A DNA stretch of 64,000 nucleotides from Actinomadura macrotermitis (GTDB lineage: Bacteria > Actinomycetota > Actinomycetes > Streptosporangiales > Streptosporangiaceae), in NCBI RefSeq assembly GCF_009604375.1, contig NZ_WEGH01000002.1, forward strand, positions 1,636,073 through 1,700,072, read 5' to 3'. The translations under genes and the position numbers were made by a program. Of this stretch, positions 28,257 to 36,342 are shown piece after piece. Positions within the stretch are counted from its first letter, which is position 1. Each line of letters starts with the position of its first letter. Below the pieces are notes generated by a model, which worked only from the letters and a program-made list of their open reading frames with translations, made no database searches and was not told the DNA's origin.

Positions 28257-29402
28257 ATGAGCGTGTGGGATGACCTGGTCGGGCAGCAGCAGGTCGTCGA
28301 CCGGCTGCGGCCGGCCGCCGAGAGCGGTTCGCCCGCGCACGCCTGGCTGTTCACCGGCCCGCCCGGCTCGGGCCGCACGACGGCGGCGCGGGCGTTCGCG
28401 GCGGCGCTGCAGTGCAAGGAGGTCCCGCGCGGGTGCGGGCACTGCGCGTCCTGCCACCAGGTGCTGCAGGGCACGCACGCCGACGTGGAGGTCATCCGGC
28501 CCGCCGGGCTGTCCTTCGGCGTGCGCGAGACCCGCGAGCTGGTGCTGCGCGCGTCGTCGTCGCCGAGCGGCGGGCGCTGGCAGATCGTGCTGTTCGAGGA
28601 CGCCGACCGGGCCACCGAGGCCGCCGCGAACGCGCTGCTGAAGGCGATCGAGGAGCCGCCGCCCCGGACGGTCTGGCTGCTGTGCACGCCCTCGCCCGAG
28701 GACCTGCTGGTGACCATCCGGTCGCGCTGCCGGCTGGTGACGCTGCGGACCCCGGCCGTCGCGGCCGTCACCGAGATGCTGGTGCTGCGCGAGGGCGCCG
28801 ACCCGCGGACCGCTGAGATCGCCGCGCGCGCGGCGCAGGGCCACATCAGCCGGGCCCGCGAGCTGGCCGCCGACCCCGAGGCCGCGCGGCGGCGCGGCGA
28901 GGTGCTCGCGCTGCCGCGCCGGATGACCTCGGTCGGGCCCGCCGTCGTCGCCGCCGAGATCCTGGTGAAGGCCGCCGAGGCCGACGCCAAGGCGCACACC
29001 GAGGCGATGGACGGGACCGAGACGTCCGCGCTGCGCCAGGCCCTCGGCGAGAGCGCCAAGGGCCGGATGCCGCGCGGCACCGCCGGGGCGCTGAAGGAGC
29101 TGGAGGACCGGCAGAAGTCGCGCGCGACCCGCGTCAAGCGCGACTCGCTGGACCGGGCGCTGCTGGACCTGGCCTCCTACTACCGCGACGTGCTGGCGCT
29201 CCAGCTGGGCGCGGGCACCGCGCTGGTCAACACCGACCTGGACGCCGAGCTGCGGACCGCCGCCGCCGAGGGCGCGCCCGAGGCGACGCTGCGCCGGCTG
29301 GACGCGATCATGCAGTGCCGGGAGCGGCTCGGCGCGAACGTCAACCCGCTGATGGCCGTCGAGGCGATGACCGTCGCGATCACAACGGCAGCCCGGCGCT
29401 GA
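28257..29402 (+). CDS. holB: DNA polymerase III delta' subunit
   Basis: The 381-residue protein starts at ATG 28257 (MSVWDDLVGQQQVV); an in-frame GTG 27 bp upstream lacks a ribosome site. It has an AAA+ clamp-loader fold with P-loop-like TGPPGSGRTTAARAF, where Arg replaces the usual Lys; the delta' subunit is not an active ATPase in E. coli, so this is consistent. The Cys cluster CKEVPRGCGHCASC is a zinc module, and LFEDADRATEAAANALLKAIEEPP is the family signature. It is part of the clamp loader with DnaX and HolA. Its 3' end overlaps the convergent Pit gene by 23 bp. Confidence 0.95.
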   Translation: MSVWDDLVGQQQVVDRLRPAAESGSPAHAWLFTGPPGSGRTTAARAFAAALQCKEVPRGCGHCASCHQVLQGTHADVEVIRPAGLSFGVRETRELVLRASSSPSGGRWQIVLFEDADRATEAAANALLKAIEEPPPRTVWLLCTPSPEDLLVTIRSRCRLVTLRTPAVAAVTEMLVLREGADPRTAEIAARAAQGHISRARELAADPEAARRRGEVLALPRRMTSVGPAVVAAEILVKAAEADAKAHTEAMDGTETSALRQALGESAKGRMPRGTAGALKELEDRQKSRATRVKRDSLDRALLDLASYYRDVLALQLGAGTALVNTDLDAELRTAAAEGAPEATLRRLDAIMQCRERLGANVNPLMAVEAMTVAITTAARR

Positions 29403-30588
29403 TCCGCCGGTCCGGCGCGTCCTCCGGCCGCTTCGGGGCGTGGTGCCCGATGACCGAGCCGCTGCCGGGCCGCATCGGGAAGTGCAGCTCCTCGCCGGTC
29501 GCCGGGGCGACGTCCCCGGCCTTCGGCGAGGTGCGCAGCGACACCGCGACGAACCCGGCGACCAGCAGCAGGTAGCCGCCCAGCACCGCCCACGACGCGG
29601 CGCCGAGCCGGGTGCCCCCGTAGGCGAGGGCCGCCACGGCCGCCGAGCACGGGATGGTCAGCACCCACGCGATCGACATGCGGCCGAAGACCCGCCAGTT
29701 CACCGGGGCGCCGGAGTTGGCCGCCCCGGCGCCGGTGATCGCGCCGGCCACGGTGTGCGTGGTGGACACCGGCGCGCCGATCGCGGTGGAGGCGAACAGC
29801 GCGGTCGCCGCGGCCGTCTCGGCGGTGAACCCGCTGACCGGCCGCAGCTCGGTGATCCGGGTGCCCATCGTGCGGATGATCCGCCAGCCGCCCGAGTAGG
29901 TGCCGAGCGCGATCGCGCCGGCCGCGCCCGCCATCACCCAGACCGGCACGTGCCAGGTGTGCAGCCGGCCGCTCGCGACCAGCAGCGCGACGATCACGCC
30001 CATGGTCTTCTGCGCGTCGTTGCCGCCGTGCCCGAGCGACACCGCCGCCGACGACGCCAGCTGCGCCCAGCGGAACCGGCGCTCGGTGCGGCGGGCGGGG
30101 CGGCCGCGCAGCAGCAGCCGCAGCGCCGTCATCAGCGCCGCCGCGACGACCAGCCCGGCGACCGGCGACACCACCAGGAACACCAGGGCCTTCTCCACGC
30201 TGGACGCCTTGATCGCGTCCGGCCCGCCGCGGGCGAGCCCGGCGCCGACCAGCCCGCCGATCAGCGCGTGCGAGGACGAGACCGGCAGCCCGAAGTGCCA
30301 GGACACGTAGTTCCAGGTGATCGCGCCGAGCAGCGCGGCGAACACCACCGCCTGCCCGACGTACTCGCCCCGCACGGTGGAGCCCACGGTGTCGGCGACC
30401 CCGGTGCCGAAGACCAGGAAGGCGACGAAGTTGAACGACGCCGCCCACGCCACCGCGAACCGGGGCCGCAGCACGTGGGTGGCGATGACGGTCGCCACCG
30501 AGTTGGCCGAGTCGTGGAAGCCGTTGGTGTAGTCGAACAGCAGCGCCAGCGCGATCAGCCCGATCAGGCCGGCCGTCGTCAGGTCCAT
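29380..30588 (-). CDS. Pit-type inorganic phosphate transporter
   Basis: The 402-residue protein starts at MDLTTAGL. The two PiT signatures are visible: DYTNGFHDSANSVATVIAT in the N-terminal repeat and SLGHGGNDAQKTMGVI in the C-terminal repeat. Each lies in a set of about five membrane helices, with FGLPVSSSHALIGG and APVSTTHTVAGAI as the paired re-entrant segments. It imports phosphate with cations across the plasma membrane. No PhoU-like gene accompanies it. It overlaps the 3' end of holB by 23 bp on the opposite strand. Confidence 0.95.
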   Translation of the reverse strand: MDLTTAGLIGLIALALLFDYTNGFHDSANSVATVIATHVLRPRFAVAWAASFNFVAFLVFGTGVADTVGSTVRGEYVGQAVVFAALLGAITWNYVSWHFGLPVSSSHALIGGLVGAGLARGGPDAIKASSVEKALVFLVVSPVAGLVVAAALMTALRLLLRGRPARRTERRFRWAQLASSAAVSLGHGGNDAQKTMGVIVALLVASGRLHTWHVPVWVMAGAAGAIALGTYSGGWRIIRTMGTRITELRPVSGFTAETAAATALFASTAIGAPVSTTHTVAGAITGAGAANSGAPVNWRVFGRMSIAWVLTIPCSAAVAALAYGGTRLGAASWAVLGGYLLLVAGFVAVSLRTSPKAGDVAPATGEELHFPMRPGSGSVIGHHAPKRPEDAPDRRISAGLPL

Positions 30589-30640
30589 GTCGGGGCCATG
30601 CCCGCCGCGGGGCCGTCCAAGATGAACGGCCGCCGAACAG

Positions 30641-30666
30641 GGCAACCATTTGCCTCCCGCGGTGTC
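30641..30666 (+). promoter_or_regulatory. Candidate ECF-type promoter of the sigma factor gene
   Basis: GGCAACC (30641-30647) and GGTGTC (30661-30666) resemble the AAC-containing -35 and GTC-containing -10 elements recognised by SigE-family ECF factors. The initiation point would be at or just before the ATG at 30675, implying a leaderless or very short leader and autoregulation. This rests on motif reading alone. Confidence 0.35.
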
Positions 30667-30674
30667 TCTGGAGC

Positions 30675-31196
30675 ATGAATGCTGAAGCAGTGGTGACCGA
30701 ACGCGCCCCGGGCGACGCGTCCTCGGCCGTCACGGACCTCTACCGGGGCCACGCGCTCGGGCTGATGCGCCTCGCCCTGGTGATGGTGGGGGACCGCCCG
30801 ACGGCCGAGGACGTCGTCCAGGAGGCGTTCACGGGCCTGTACCGGCGCTGGTCCCGGCTGGACGACCGGGACAAGGCGCTGACCTACGTGCGGTCGGCGG
30901 TGCTGAACGGCTGCCGCAACGCGTTACGGAGGCGCCGCCGCCCGTTCCGCGTCCAGCACGAGCCGCCGGTGTGGTCGGCGGAGGCGGCGGCGCTCGTCGG
31001 CGAGGAGCGCCGCGAGGTCCTGGCCGCACTGCACGCGCTGCCCGCCCGGCAGCGCGAGGCGCTGGTGCTGCGCTACTACTGCGAGCTCTCCGAAGCGGAG
31101 ATCGCGGCCGCGATGGGCGTCAGCCGCGGCACCGTGAAATCGACCACGTCCCGGGCGCTGGACGCGCTCGGCCGGATCCTCGGGGAGGGCCAGTGA
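30675..31196 (+). CDS. SigE-family RNA polymerase sigma factor (ECF)
   Basis: The 173-residue protein has region 2 (DLYRGHALGLMRLALVMVGDRPTAEDVVQEAFTGLYRRW) and region 4 (ALHALPARQREALVLRYYCELSEAEIAAAMGVSRGTVKSTTSRALDAL). This is the compact layout of the actinobacterial SigE-family group. It directs RNA polymerase to a small regulon. Its stop overlaps the start of the next gene by 4 bp (GTGA), so the downstream membrane protein is very likely its cognate anti-sigma or partner. Confidence 0.93.
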   Translation: MNAEAVVTERAPGDASSAVTDLYRGHALGLMRLALVMVGDRPTAEDVVQEAFTGLYRRWSRLDDRDKALTYVRSAVLNGCRNALRRRRRPFRVQHEPPVWSAEAAALVGEERREVLAALHALPARQREALVLRYYCELSEAEIAAAMGVSRGTVKSTTSRALDALGRILGEGQ

Positions 31197-31741
31197 ACAC
31201 GACGGAGCAGCGGCTGACGGAGGCGCTGAAGGCGGCGGGCGGCACGCTCGGCCCGCAGGACGTGCCGGACCTGGTGCTGCCGGCGCGGCGGCGTTCCGCG
31301 CCGATGATGCTGGCCGCCGCGGCGGCGACGCTCGCGGTGATCGCGGGTGGGACGCTGCTGGCGTTCGGGCGGGAGAGTGTTCCCGTTCTCGGCTCGGCAG
31401 GAGGCGACGTCCGGGTGTCGGTGTTCCTCTGCACGAAGACCTCCTCCAATCCCGCGTGCGACAAGAAGGACGCCACACAGGAGGAGAAGGACGAGATCAA
31501 GAAGTATCTGATGAGGGTTCCGGGCGTCCGCAAGATGGAGTACGTATCCAAATCGGAGGCGTACCTGAGGTTCCGGAAGGACATGGAGGGAGAGAAGGGC
31601 TTCCTGGAGAGCTCGGCGAAGTCCGGCGATATCCCGGACTCGTTCCAGCTGACCATGGTCAGCAAGGTGGCGGCCAATCGGGTGCTCGAGGGCAACCTCG
31701 GCAGGCCCGGAGTGGACCAGATCGTCATGGGCCGTTCCTGA
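31193..31741 (+). CDS. Membrane protein with FtsX-ectodomain-like region, sigma partner
   Basis: The 182-residue protein has a short cytosolic N-terminus (about 40 residues), one membrane helix (PMMLAAAAATLAVIAGGTLLAFG) and an outside domain of about 115 residues. The latter reads DVRVSVFLC...EEKDEIKKYLMRVPGVRKMEYVSKSEAYLRF...IPDSFQLTMVSK. This is the pattern of the FtsX extracellular domain (SVFL, PGV--V-YVSK-EA, DSF). True FtsX has four membrane helices, and these are absent. It is translationally coupled to the sigma gene. The cytosolic part has no obvious zinc anti-sigma motif (HxxxCxxC), so how it would hold the sigma factor is unknown. Confidence 0.75.
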   Translation: MNTTEQRLTEALKAAGGTLGPQDVPDLVLPARRRSAPMMLAAAAATLAVIAGGTLLAFGRESVPVLGSAGGDVRVSVFLCTKTSSNPACDKKDATQEEKDEIKKYLMRVPGVRKMEYVSKSEAYLRFRKDMEGEKGFLESSAKSGDIPDSFQLTMVSKVAANRVLEGNLGRPGVDQIVMGRS

Positions 31742-31794
31742 TCCGTTCCGCCGGGCGTGCATCGTGCAGCACGGGCTCGGGCAGGATGGTGGTC

Positions 31795-32274
31795 ATGCCG
31801 TATCGCGTCACGTTCGTCTGCACCGGCAACATTTGCCGCTCGCCCATGGCCGAGTCCGTTCTGCGCCACCACGTGGAGGAGGAGGGGCTGGACGTCGAGG
31901 TCGACAGTTCCGGCACCGGCGGCTGGCATGTGGGCGACGACGCCGACCACCGCACGATCGCGGCGCTGCGCCAGGCCGGGTACCGGTCGGCGCACGCCGC
32001 GCGGCAGTTCGAGACCGCCTGGTTCGGCCACTACGACCTGATCCTGGCGCTGGACGAGGGGCATCTGCGCGAGCTGCGCGCCCTCGCGCCCGACCAGGAG
32101 GCCCGCGGCAAGATCCGGCTGCTGCGCGAGTTCGACCCGGCGGCGGGCGACGACCTGGACGTGCCCGACCCCTACTACGGGAGCCCGGCCGACTTCGAGC
32201 ACGTGCTGGAGCTGGTGGAGGCGGCGATGCCGGGCCTCCTGGAGGAGATCCGCACGGCGCTGAAGGACGGCTGA
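31795..32274 (+). CDS. Low-molecular-weight protein tyrosine phosphatase
   Basis: The 159-residue protein starts at ATG 31795. The active-site loop is at the very N-terminus, FVCTGNICRSPMAE (C-x5-R-S), and the general acid is in VPDPYYGSPADFEHVLELVE. Typical family length and order. It should remove phosphate from tyrosine residues in the cytosol. It is followed 6 bp later by the fructosamine-kinase-like gene, a pairing known in actinomycetes, so the two probably share a transcript. Confidence 0.95.
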   Translation: MPYRVTFVCTGNICRSPMAESVLRHHVEEEGLDVEVDSSGTGGWHVGDDADHRTIAALRQAGYRSAHAARQFETAWFGHYDLILALDEGHLRELRALAPDQEARGKIRLLREFDPAAGDDLDVPDPYYGSPADFEHVLELVEAAMPGLLEEIRTALKDG

Positions 32275-32280
32275 GCCGGC

Positions 32281-33090
32281 ATGCGGCTGCGCGACGTGGT
32301 CGACCTCGGGACCAGCCACTCCTGGTCCCTGCAGCGCGCGACGGCCGACGACGGCCGGGAGGTGTTCGTCAAGGCCGCCGACGGGGCGTCCGGGGTGCTC
32401 GCCGCCGAGGCCGCCGGGCTGCGCTGGCTGGCCGAGGCGGGGCCGGACGCGCCCGTCGTCGAGGTGCTGGAGGCCGGTGAGCGGCGGCTGGTGCTGCCGT
32501 GGCTGGAGCCGGGCGTCCCGACGGCGCGGACCGCGGAGCGGTTCGGCCGCGAGCTGGCCGCCATGCACGCGGCCTCGCCGGGCGCGTACGGGGCGCCCTG
32601 GGAGGGCTACATCGCCGACCTCCCGCTCGACAACACCCTGGACGAGGGCCCGTGGCCGCGCTGGTACGCCGAGCGCCGCCTCGCCCCGTTCCTGCGCCGC
32701 GCCGCCGGCGACCTGGGCGCGGACGGCGTCCGGCTGGTCGAGCGGGTCATCGAGGAGATCGACGTGCTGGCCGGCGCGGCCGAGCCGCCCGCCCGCATCC
32801 ACGGCGACCTGTGGTCGGGGAACCTGCGCTGGACGCCGGACCGGGCGGTGCTGATCGACCCGGCCGCGCACGGCGGGCACCGCGAGAGCGATCTGGCGAT
32901 GCTGGCGCTGTTCGGCGCGCCGGAGATGGACCGGATCGTCGCCGCCTACGACGAGGCGGCCCCGCTCGCGCCCGGGTGGCGGGACCGGGTCCCGCTGCAC
33001 CAGCTGCACCCGCTGCTGGTGCATGTCGCGCTCTACGGGGTTTCGTACCGCATTGCCACGATTGAGGCGGCAGTCGGGGCGCTCGGCTAA
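32281..33090 (+). CDS. Fructosamine kinase family protein
   Basis: The 269-residue kinase-like protein carries HGDLWSGNLRW (catalytic loop), IDPAAHGGHRESDLAML (metal-binding Asp) and EVFVKAAD (ATP-binding Lys). These are the motifs of fructosamine-3-kinase/ketosamine kinases, which phosphorylate sugar amines on glycated proteins or free glycated amines so that the adduct decays. It lies in one row with the tyrosine phosphatase. Protein repair is the likely role. Confidence 0.92.
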   Translation: MRLRDVVDLGTSHSWSLQRATADDGREVFVKAADGASGVLAAEAAGLRWLAEAGPDAPVVEVLEAGERRLVLPWLEPGVPTARTAERFGRELAAMHAASPGAYGAPWEGYIADLPLDNTLDEGPWPRWYAERRLAPFLRRAAGDLGADGVRLVERVIEEIDVLAGAAEPPARIHGDLWSGNLRWTPDRAVLIDPAAHGGHRESDLAMLALFGAPEMDRIVAAYDEAAPLAPGWRDRVPLHQLHPLLVHVALYGVSYRIATIEAAVGALG

Positions 33091-33203
33091 CAAATCGCCA
33101 GCAACTGGTCGATAACTGAGCGATCATGGGTTTTTGTCACGTGCCGGGATGAGATAGAAACATCGGGCAGGACGTGACGAGAGGCGGGAGACGGGCGCAC
33201 CCC

Positions 33204-34244
33204 ATGGACGGCAACAGCACGGGACCGGTACAGGGGCCACGCCTCCACTCCGCCCGGCGGACGTTCCTCCCCGTCGGCGTGGCGGCGCTGGCGGCGCTCG
33301 CCGTCGCCGGCGGCCTGGACGTCGTCCACCACCACGAGCGGGTCGTGGCCAAGGAGCGCACCGCCAAACCGGCCTCCGCGAAGACGCCGAAGAAGAAGCC
33401 CGCCCAGACCGCGCTGCCCCGCTACGTCGTCGGGGTGCGCCGTCCCGGGAACGCGCTGGTCGTCCGCGACATCCGCACCGGCAAGGACGTGGGCCTGCCT
33501 GTGGCCGCGCCTCCCGGGCAGCTGTTCCAGCGCATCGCCCGCGGCGGCGGCGGGACCTACGTCGTGGCCGCCGCAGCGGGCAAGAAGGTGACGTTCCAGC
33601 GGCTGCGCCTGGAGAAGGACGGCCGCCCCAAGGAGATGGCCCCGATCCCCAACGCCGTCGTCTCGGGTGTCTCCACCGCCGCGTCCGACCTGGCGGTCAG
33701 CCCGGACGGCACGCACATCGCCTACGTGACCTACCGCGGCACCGCCGGCCGGGTGGACGTGCTGACGCCGGCGTCCGGAGAGCGCAAGACGTGGACGTCC
33801 CGGACGACCGCCCGCATCTCCAGCCTGTCCTGGGCGGGCGACACGCTGTCGTTCGTGTGGAGCCCGTCCGGCAGGAAGGCCAAGGCGGCCAAGGCCGTCC
33901 GGCAGGTCCGCACGCTGGACACCACGCTCGCGCCGGGCAGCCTGAGGGTGAGCAAGTCGGTGCTGCGGCTGCCCGCCGGCAGCGGCACCGCCGTGCTCAG
34001 CCCGGACGGCCGCAGCGTCACCACCGGCGTCCCCGAGCGCTCCGAGACCACGCTGCGCACCTACTCGATCGAGACCGGCAAGCCCACCAAGGACCTGTGG
34101 ACGCAGGAGGTCCAGGGCGGCCTGCGGCGGCTGGACATCGGCGGCGGCCCCGGCCACCTGCTCGCCTACGGCGCCGACGGGCGGCTGTACATCCAGGGCG
34201 CCCCGGCCGTCCCGGCGGCCGACCTGGCCGACGCCGCGTGGTGA
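33204..34244 (+). CDS. Membrane-anchored beta-propeller-like protein
   Basis: The protein has about 346 residues from ATG 33204 (an in-frame GTG at 33174 is possible; neither has a well-spaced ribosome site). A single N-terminal membrane helix (FLPVGVAALAALAVAGGLDVV) is followed by a Lys/Ala-rich linker. The outside region shows repeats such as DLAVSPDGTHIAYVTYRG and TAVLSPDGRSVTTGV, which are WD40/TolB-like propeller blades. There is no enzymatic motif. The partner is unknown; the neighbours give no hint. Confidence 0.75.
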   Translation: MDGNSTGPVQGPRLHSARRTFLPVGVAALAALAVAGGLDVVHHHERVVAKERTAKPASAKTPKKKPAQTALPRYVVGVRRPGNALVVRDIRTGKDVGLPVAAPPGQLFQRIARGGGGTYVVAAAAGKKVTFQRLRLEKDGRPKEMAPIPNAVVSGVSTAASDLAVSPDGTHIAYVTYRGTAGRVDVLTPASGERKTWTSRTTARISSLSWAGDTLSFVWSPSGRKAKAAKAVRQVRTLDTTLAPGSLRVSKSVLRLPAGSGTAVLSPDGRSVTTGVPERSETTLRTYSIETGKPTKDLWTQEVQGGLRRLDIGGGPGHLLAYGADGRLYIQGAPAVPAADLADAAW

Positions 34245-34313
34245 GCCGCCCGGCGACGCGTTAGGTTGGAGCGGCGGGCCGCGCCGCGGTCCCGCGGGCG
34301 AACGGAGCCGAGC

Positions 34314-35141
34314 ATGGGCATGGTGATGGCCGTCAGCTTCACCCGTTACGGCCGCCTCTACTATCTGGACCCCGGCCCGCACAGCCCCCGCGTCGGCGAC
34401 AAGGTGCTGGTCCCGACCGACGCCGGGCCCGAGGTCGCCGAGTGCGTCTGGGCGCCGCAGTGGGCCGACGACGACATCGGCGGCCTGCCCGTCTGCGAGG
34501 GCCTGGCGACCGACGAGCACCTGGCCCGCGACGAGGCCAACCGGCGCCTTCGCGCCGAGGGCCGCAGCGTCGCCAAGCGGCTGATCCGCCGGCACGAGCT
34601 GCCCATGAAGGTCATCGGCGTCGACCACCTCGACGCCGACAACGTCTACACGATCTACTTCACCGCGCCGCAGCGGGTGGACTTCCGCGCGCTGGTACGC
34701 GACCTGGCCCGCGCCCTGCGGGCCCGGGTCGAGCTGCGCCAGGTCGGCCCGCGCGACGAGGCGCGGCTGCAGGGCGGCATCGGGCCGTGCGGCCGCGACC
34801 TGTGCTGCGCCACGTTCCTGAAGGACTTCGAGCCGGTCTCGGTGCGGATGGCCAAGGAGCAGGACCTGCCGGTCAACCCGCTGCGCATCGCGGGCGCCTG
34901 CGGCCGGCTGATGTGCTGCCTGAAGTACGAGCACCCGCTGTACGTGCAGGCGCACGAGCGGATGCCCGCGCTCGGCGAGCGGGTGGAGACGCCCGAGGGC
35001 GCCGGGCAGGTCGTCGGCCGCAACGTGCCGGGCGACACCGTGTCGGTCCGGCTGAACGGCGGCGGCCGCTGCTCGTGCCCGTCGGCGTCGGTGTGCTCGC
35101 CCCGGCGGCAGCACGACGCCCGCTACGGCGAGGGCTCTTGA
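34314..35141 (+). CDS. PSP1/RicT-type iron-sulphur cluster protein
   Basis: I start this at ATG 34314, with CGGAG 6 nt before it, giving 275 residues. The family core is VAVSFTRYGRLYYLD...VGDKVLVPTDAGPEVAECVW, then VDFRALVRDLARALRARVELRQVGPRDEARLQGGIGPCGRDLCCATFL and ACGRLMCCLKYEHPLY. The two Cys clusters are those of the PSP1 (YaaT/RicT) family, which in Bacillus forms the Fe-S Y-complex that affects RNA processing and sporulation. Actinobacterial copies usually lie near holB, as here. Their function in this group is not settled. Confidence 0.9.
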   Translation: MGMVMAVSFTRYGRLYYLDPGPHSPRVGDKVLVPTDAGPEVAECVWAPQWADDDIGGLPVCEGLATDEHLARDEANRRLRAEGRSVAKRLIRRHELPMKVIGVDHLDADNVYTIYFTAPQRVDFRALVRDLARALRARVELRQVGPRDEARLQGGIGPCGRDLCCATFLKDFEPVSVRMAKEQDLPVNPLRIAGACGRLMCCLKYEHPLYVQAHERMPALGERVETPEGAGQVVGRNVPGDTVSVRLNGGGRCSCPSASVCSPRRQHDARYGEGS

Positions 35142-35197
35142 GGTAGGGGACCCGGGTACCGGCGCCGCCCCCCACGAGCGGCACCGGCCCGGGCGGC

Positions 35198-36322
35198 TCA
35201 GGCGGCGACGGGCTTGGCTTCGCGGGCGCGCGGCATCGGCGACGGCTCGGTCACCTTCGGCCCCGGCAGCGCGTACCGGAAGATCTTCTTCCAGGTGCTG
35301 GTGATCTGCTTGGAGAACGGGCCCGTGTGGTACGGCAGGTCGTACTTCTCGCAGAGCGCCCGCACCCGCGGCGCGATCTCCGACAGCCGGTTGCTCGGCA
35401 TGTCGGGGAACAGGTGGTGCTCGATCTGGTGCGACAGGTTCCCGCTCATCAGGTGGAACAGCTTGTTGCCGGAGATGTTGGCTGAACCGAGCAGCTGGCG
35501 GACGTACCACTCGCCGCGCGTCTCGTTCGGCATCTGCTCCTCCTCCAGCTCGAACACCTCGACGTCGCCGGGGAAGTGCCCGCAGAAGATGATCGCGTTG
35601 GACCACAGGTTGCGGACGATGTTGGCGGTGAAGTTGGCCGCCAGCGTGGTGCCGAACTGCGGGCCCGACAGCAGCGGGAACGCCAGGTAGTCCTTGCCCC
35701 ACTGCCGCGCGATCTTGCGGCCGATGGCGCGCAGCTTGGCCTTGGTCTCGGCCGGGTCGTTGGTGCCCGCGCGGATCTTCTCCAGCTCCAGGTCGTGCAG
35801 CGCGACGCCGTACTCGAAGAACATCGCCAGCAGCAGGTTGTAGACCGGCTGCCCGATGTTGGCCGGGTGCCAGGGCTGCTCGGGCGTCACCCGCAGGATG
35901 CCGTAGCCGACGTCGTTGTCCTTGCCGACGATGTTGGTGAAGGTGTGGTGCACGAAGTTGTGCGAGTGCTTCCACTGCTCGGCGGGCGAGACGTTGTCCC
36001 ACTCCCACGTGGTGGAGTGGATCTTGGGGTCGCGCATCCAGTCCCACTGGCCGTGCATGACGTTGTGCCCGATCTCCATGTTCTCCAGGATCTTGGCGAC
36101 CGACAGGGTCGCGGTCCCGGCGAGCCAGGCGGGGGGCAGCGCGGAGGCCATCAGCAGGGCGCGGCCGGTGATCTCCAGCCCGCGCTGCAGCTTGATGATC
36201 TTGTGGATGTAGTCGGCGTCGCGCTCGCCGAGGTCGGCGGTGATCTCGTCGCGCAGCGCGTCGAGCTCGGCGCCGATGGCCTCGTAGTCGGCCGGCGTCA
36301 GATGGGCGGCGGTGTTGGTCAT
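35198..36322 (-). CDS. Membrane fatty-acid desaturase
   Basis: The 374-residue protein starts at ATG 36322 with AAGGAG 9 nt before it. Three histidine boxes that bind the di-iron centre are intact: GHNVMHGQW, HSHNFVHHTF and SHQIEHHLFPDMP. They lie between about four membrane segments. It is of the acyl-lipid/acyl-CoA desaturase type (similar in layout to mycobacterial DesA3), introducing a double bond using O2 and electrons. The reductase gene ends 20 bp upstream, so the two form an operon and a working electron-transfer pair. Confidence 0.95.
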   Translation of the reverse strand: MTNTAAHLTPADYEAIGAELDALRDEITADLGERDADYIHKIIKLQRGLEITGRALLMASALPPAWLAGTATLSVAKILENMEIGHNVMHGQWDWMRDPKIHSTTWEWDNVSPAEQWKHSHNFVHHTFTNIVGKDNDVGYGILRVTPEQPWHPANIGQPVYNLLLAMFFEYGVALHDLELEKIRAGTNDPAETKAKLRAIGRKIARQWGKDYLAFPLLSGPQFGTTLAANFTANIVRNLWSNAIIFCGHFPGDVEVFELEEEQMPNETRGEWYVRQLLGSANISGNKLFHLMSGNLSHQIEHHLFPDMPSNRLSEIAPRVRALCEKYDLPYHTGPFSKQITSTWKKIFRYALPGPKVTEPSPMPRAREAKPVAA

Positions 36323-36342
36323 GGTCGTGCTCCTTTCAGGTC

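Noticed and set aside
29380..29402. Frameshift at the convergent holB/pit overlap
   Set aside because: Both proteins end normally; a 23-bp tail-to-tail overlap is unremarkable in a dense genome.
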